Below are positions 7,001-8,105 of a stretch of DNA of 8,105 nucleotides, one piece after another. Position 1 is the first letter of the stretch. Every line of letters begins with the position of its first letter. The stretch comes from Bacillota bacterium (GTDB lineage: Bacteria; Bacillota_E; Sulfobacillia; Sulfobacillales; JAIMBI01), in NCBI GenBank assembly GCA_021828405.1, contig JAKARZ010000074.1, positions 1 to 8,105 on the forward strand, read 5' to 3'. The translations under genes were made by a program, and so were the position numbers. The notes below the pieces were generated by a model that saw only the letters and a program-made list of their open reading frames with translations, was not told where the DNA came from and did no database searches.

Positions 7001-7170
7001 GTGGGGTCAGCGCCGGGGTACATCAAACGAACCTGCACGACGGGAAAGCTAACGTTGGGATATTGGCGCACCGGCAAGTTCAGATACGAAACGATGCCGA
7101 TGAGCGCCAGCCCCAGGATGGCCATCACCACCGTAACGGGGCGGCGCAGCGCAATCGCGGTCAGATTCAT
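4081..7170 (-). CDS. RND-superfamily efflux permease (AcrB/MdtBC-like, HAE1 type)
   Basis: This 1029-residue inner-membrane transporter couples proton influx to drug or other substrate export. Its length is typical of the family. It opens with MNLTAIALRRPVTVVMAILG (TM1), followed by the PNVSFPVVQVRLMYPGADPT block of the first porter domain (about 34-335). TM2-6 span about 337-490, TM7 about 528-550, the second porter domain about 555-855 and TM8-12 about 856-1005. The proton-relay residues are present: Asp402-Asp403 in TM4 (GILVDDSIVVLEN), Lys919 in TM10 (LMGLVTKNAILLVDY) and Arg951 in RLRPILMTTATM. The ATG at 7170 fits the RND N-terminus and overlaps the adaptor stop as ATGA, indicating translational coupling. 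An alternative upstream start would add 14 residues lying within the adaptor gene. Substrate cannot be inferred. Codons for residues about 353-415 are unusually AT-rich compared with the rest. No frameshift was seen. Confidence 0.97.
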   Translation of the reverse strand: MNLTAIALRRPVTVVMAILGLALIGIVSYLNLPVRQYPNVSFPVVQVRLMYPGADPTDVLNQVGTPVENALATIPGLSTMTATALTGQERITLQLVTGTNVPAAAAAATAAIQQIQSALPSGVSMPQIIQANPLALPIMELGVTGSSRAAALWTANTLVPRVEELPGVGYVDVTGSPSQQVSVAVHPTMLQSLGLTLAQVDQAISANNAAGPAGALIQGGTSYQVRSLGRYASLTALANTPVALKDPTGGGQGPLPVPLSAVATITNGTAPPTSVTEINGAPAIGVSVTQQSSANSLAVANEIANLLRALRPPPGLQVAVVTDATRYTRAALTSVQEDLLLAILFAGLILQAFLHRLKHTAIIMLAIPTSLLATFAVMAILGFSLDLISLMALSLLIGILVDDSIVVLENIHRHRTMGKSANEAAYVGRMEIGGAAVAITLTDVVVYGPMAIVPGNVGQIFREFGLTIVAATLFSLLISFTLTPMLASRWTTDGRDVPTRFGERWNQKFESLRTFYGKALGWALANRGWTVALAGVALAGAVALIPLGVVSTAFIPAEDTGLFTINVTMPPGTPLGRTSQVLTALAQRVRHLSGVTSTFQVAGLTGQANAGRIDVSLASRQARPSIFVVEAETQAIASRIPDIAVSLATANPLLPGDQPPVSLSITGPSETRVDALATTLTQRLARLPQLQNVSNGAPVGLPQIGFTVSRAQAAASSVTAEAIAQTLAGSLAGTTVSQYRPAGAVQSLPVVVAMSAPVTLARLGTMSVPTAGGGSVPLSALGQFTYGTAPTVIQETNRQYAATVTADVSGTTPIGRADQAIHRVLSAMPLPAGYQIVKGGQSQQKAEAFGPLFEALTLSVLLVYMLLAALYESLRLPLSVMTAVPFAGAGALMALGLTGQTLNIFSIIGLIMLMGLVTKNAILLVDYTETLRKRGLARRDALIEAGQTRLRPILMTTATMVFAMLPLAMALGTGSAERSSMAVVVVGGLIVSTALTLLVVPILYTVFDVDSRRSRSTGVTAAPGPSIGP
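5935..6100. other. Low-GC patch inside the RND permease gene
   Basis: Counting bases directly, 5941-6060 is 45% G+C (54 of 120), whereas a comparable line nearby (6361-6420) is 72% (43 of 60). The shift reaches third codon positions: many codons here end in A or T (ATT, GCT, CTT, ATA, TCT, GAA, AAT, CAT). Part of the effect comes from Ile, Leu, Met and Phe codons of transmembrane helices, but that does not explain the third positions. The patch encodes residues about 358-412, including TM3-TM4 and the proton-relay aspartates. Confidence 0.7.
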
Positions 7171-8105
7171 GACCGGCCCCGGGCCGGGTTGACCCGCTCT
7201 CCGTTCAGCCACCGCGCGGCGTCCTGGCTCACGATGGTTGAGCCGTCCGCAATGCCATGCACCGCGACCTCGGCTCCGTCGGTACCGGATACCGTCACCG
7301 GAGTGCGGTGAATCCGATCCCGGACAACTTGGTCGACGAACACGCCCGTCCCGTCGCGCCCCAGCGCCGATTCTGGCACGAGGATACCCGCCGCGGCTGG
7401 CAGTGAAACCTGGGCCGTCGCCGGTTCGCTGGAGCTATCGGAAGACAGCCCAGTCACCGTCACCACGATTTCGTCCAAGCCGGGCATGTTGGGGGACGAG
7501 AGGACGGCCGCGACGGTGCCGCTCCAGGTGACGGCACCCGATGAGACAGGCGCCTTGCGGCCGACGTAGGCCGGCCCCGCAGGCAGAGCGCCCATGAGAC
7601 CGACGAACTGTTCACTCGCGGAATTAAAGTTGATGAGCACCGATGTCGGCCCGACTTCCGATCCAGAGGGCGCGTCGATGGCCGTCACGGTGCCTCGAAA
7701 TGGCGCCCGCAGCGTGGCACTGGCGGCCATGACCGTCGCTGATTGCACCCCCGCGCTCGCCGCGGCGACCGCCTGCTGCAGAGCCGCAAGCGCGGACCCA
7801 CTGGCCGTGGCCGTGGCGGTTGCCATTTGGGCCTGGGCTTTCACGAGGTTCGCCTCGGCTACGACAACATTGTCCGTGAGCGAACTCAGCGCTGAGCTCT
7901 CCGCCGCGCGTGCGCTGGCGACAGCCAGGGTGTCGGCGGACACGGCTTGGCGGTAGGATGATTCGGCACCCGCCAGCACCATCTGCGCACCGGCGACGGC
8001 GCCAGACAGCACCGCCTGGGCAGACGCGGACGCGCCAGTGGCTTCGGCCCCGGCGAAAGCTTGCTCTGCGGTCTCCAACGCCGCCGAGTCGGCGGCGACA
8101 GCCAC
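7167..8105 (-). CDS. RND efflux periplasmic adaptor (membrane fusion protein), N-terminus beyond the right edge
   Basis: Adaptors of the HlyD/AcrA family link the RND permease to an outer-membrane channel. The visible 312 codons lack the N-terminus (signal or lipoprotein sequence and first lipoyl half), which lie outside the window; the GTG at the edge is probably an internal Val. Residues 1-128 are an Ala/Ser-rich helical hairpin. ATLRAPFRGTVTAIDAPSGSEVG (130-152) is the second lipoyl half. A beta-barrel domain follows (about 160-240), and ILVPESALGRDGTGVFV (241-257) with the closing residues is the membrane-proximal domain. The stop at 7169-7167 overlaps the permease ATG (ATGA), so the two are co-transcribed and probably made in balanced amounts. 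The hairpin is unusually poor in Lys and Glu and dominated by Ala, Ser and Thr, unlike the charged heptads of AcrA. The truncation is due only to the window edge. Confidence 0.94.
   Translation of the reverse strand: MAVAADSAALETAEQAFAGAEATGASASAQAVLSGAVAGAQMVLAGAESSYRQAVSADTLAVASARAAESSALSSLTDNVVVAEANLVKAQAQMATATATASGSALAALQQAVAAASAGVQSATVMAASATLRAPFRGTVTAIDAPSGSEVGPTSVLINFNSASEQFVGLMGALPAGPAYVGRKAPVSSGAVTWSGTVAAVLSSPNMPGLDEIVVTVTGLSSDSSSEPATAQVSLPAAAGILVPESALGRDGTGVFVDQVVRDRIHRTPVTVSGTDGAEVAVHGIADGSTIVSQDAARWLNGERVNPARGRS

Overview
This is a GC-rich bacterial window: most stretches look well above 60% G+C, start codons include GTG, and purine-rich Shine-Dalgarno sequences are present. No rRNA, tRNA, CRISPR array, insertion sequence or phage gene was found, so the organism cannot be named. 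A Uma2-family protein next to a VapC-like toxin remnant, and a two-gene RND efflux operon, would fit many high-GC diderm or deep-branching lineages. I do not commit to a phylum.

Left part (1-1532, plus strand). A few codons of what may be the end of an unseen gene occupy 3-71. About 400 bases without a convincing gene follow. A VapC-like PIN-domain toxin gene (487-904) is broken by a frameshift next to its first catalytic Asp codon. A small open frame overlapping its start may be what is left of an antitoxin. Next comes an intact Uma2-family putative endonuclease (993-1532) with a plausible sigma-70-type promoter and a strong ribosome binding site.

Middle part (about 1540-2772, minus strand). 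This is a gene graveyard. It holds the decayed remains of an alpha/beta hydrolase, spread over all three minus-strand frames with two in-frame stops. Downstream of it lies the C-terminal stub of a short-chain dehydrogenase of the 3-hydroxybutyrate dehydrogenase type. The two remnants are colinear and may once have formed a small metabolic operon.

Right part (2891-8105, minus strand). The adaptor (membrane fusion) protein runs in from the right edge and overlaps the RND permease by ATGA (7167-7170), a classic coupled efflux operon. About 210 bases downstream of the permease, on the same strand, is an apparently intact 326-residue protein that I do not recognise. It has a helical body, an acidic Pro/Glu linker and a Gly/Met-rich tail. 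The adaptor and permease would form the inner-membrane and periplasmic parts of a proton-driven exporter. No TolC-type outer-membrane channel and no regulator are visible here.

The items most worth a second look are the unrecognised 326-residue protein, the low-GC patch inside the permease that covers its proton-relay helix, and the frameshifted PIN toxin.
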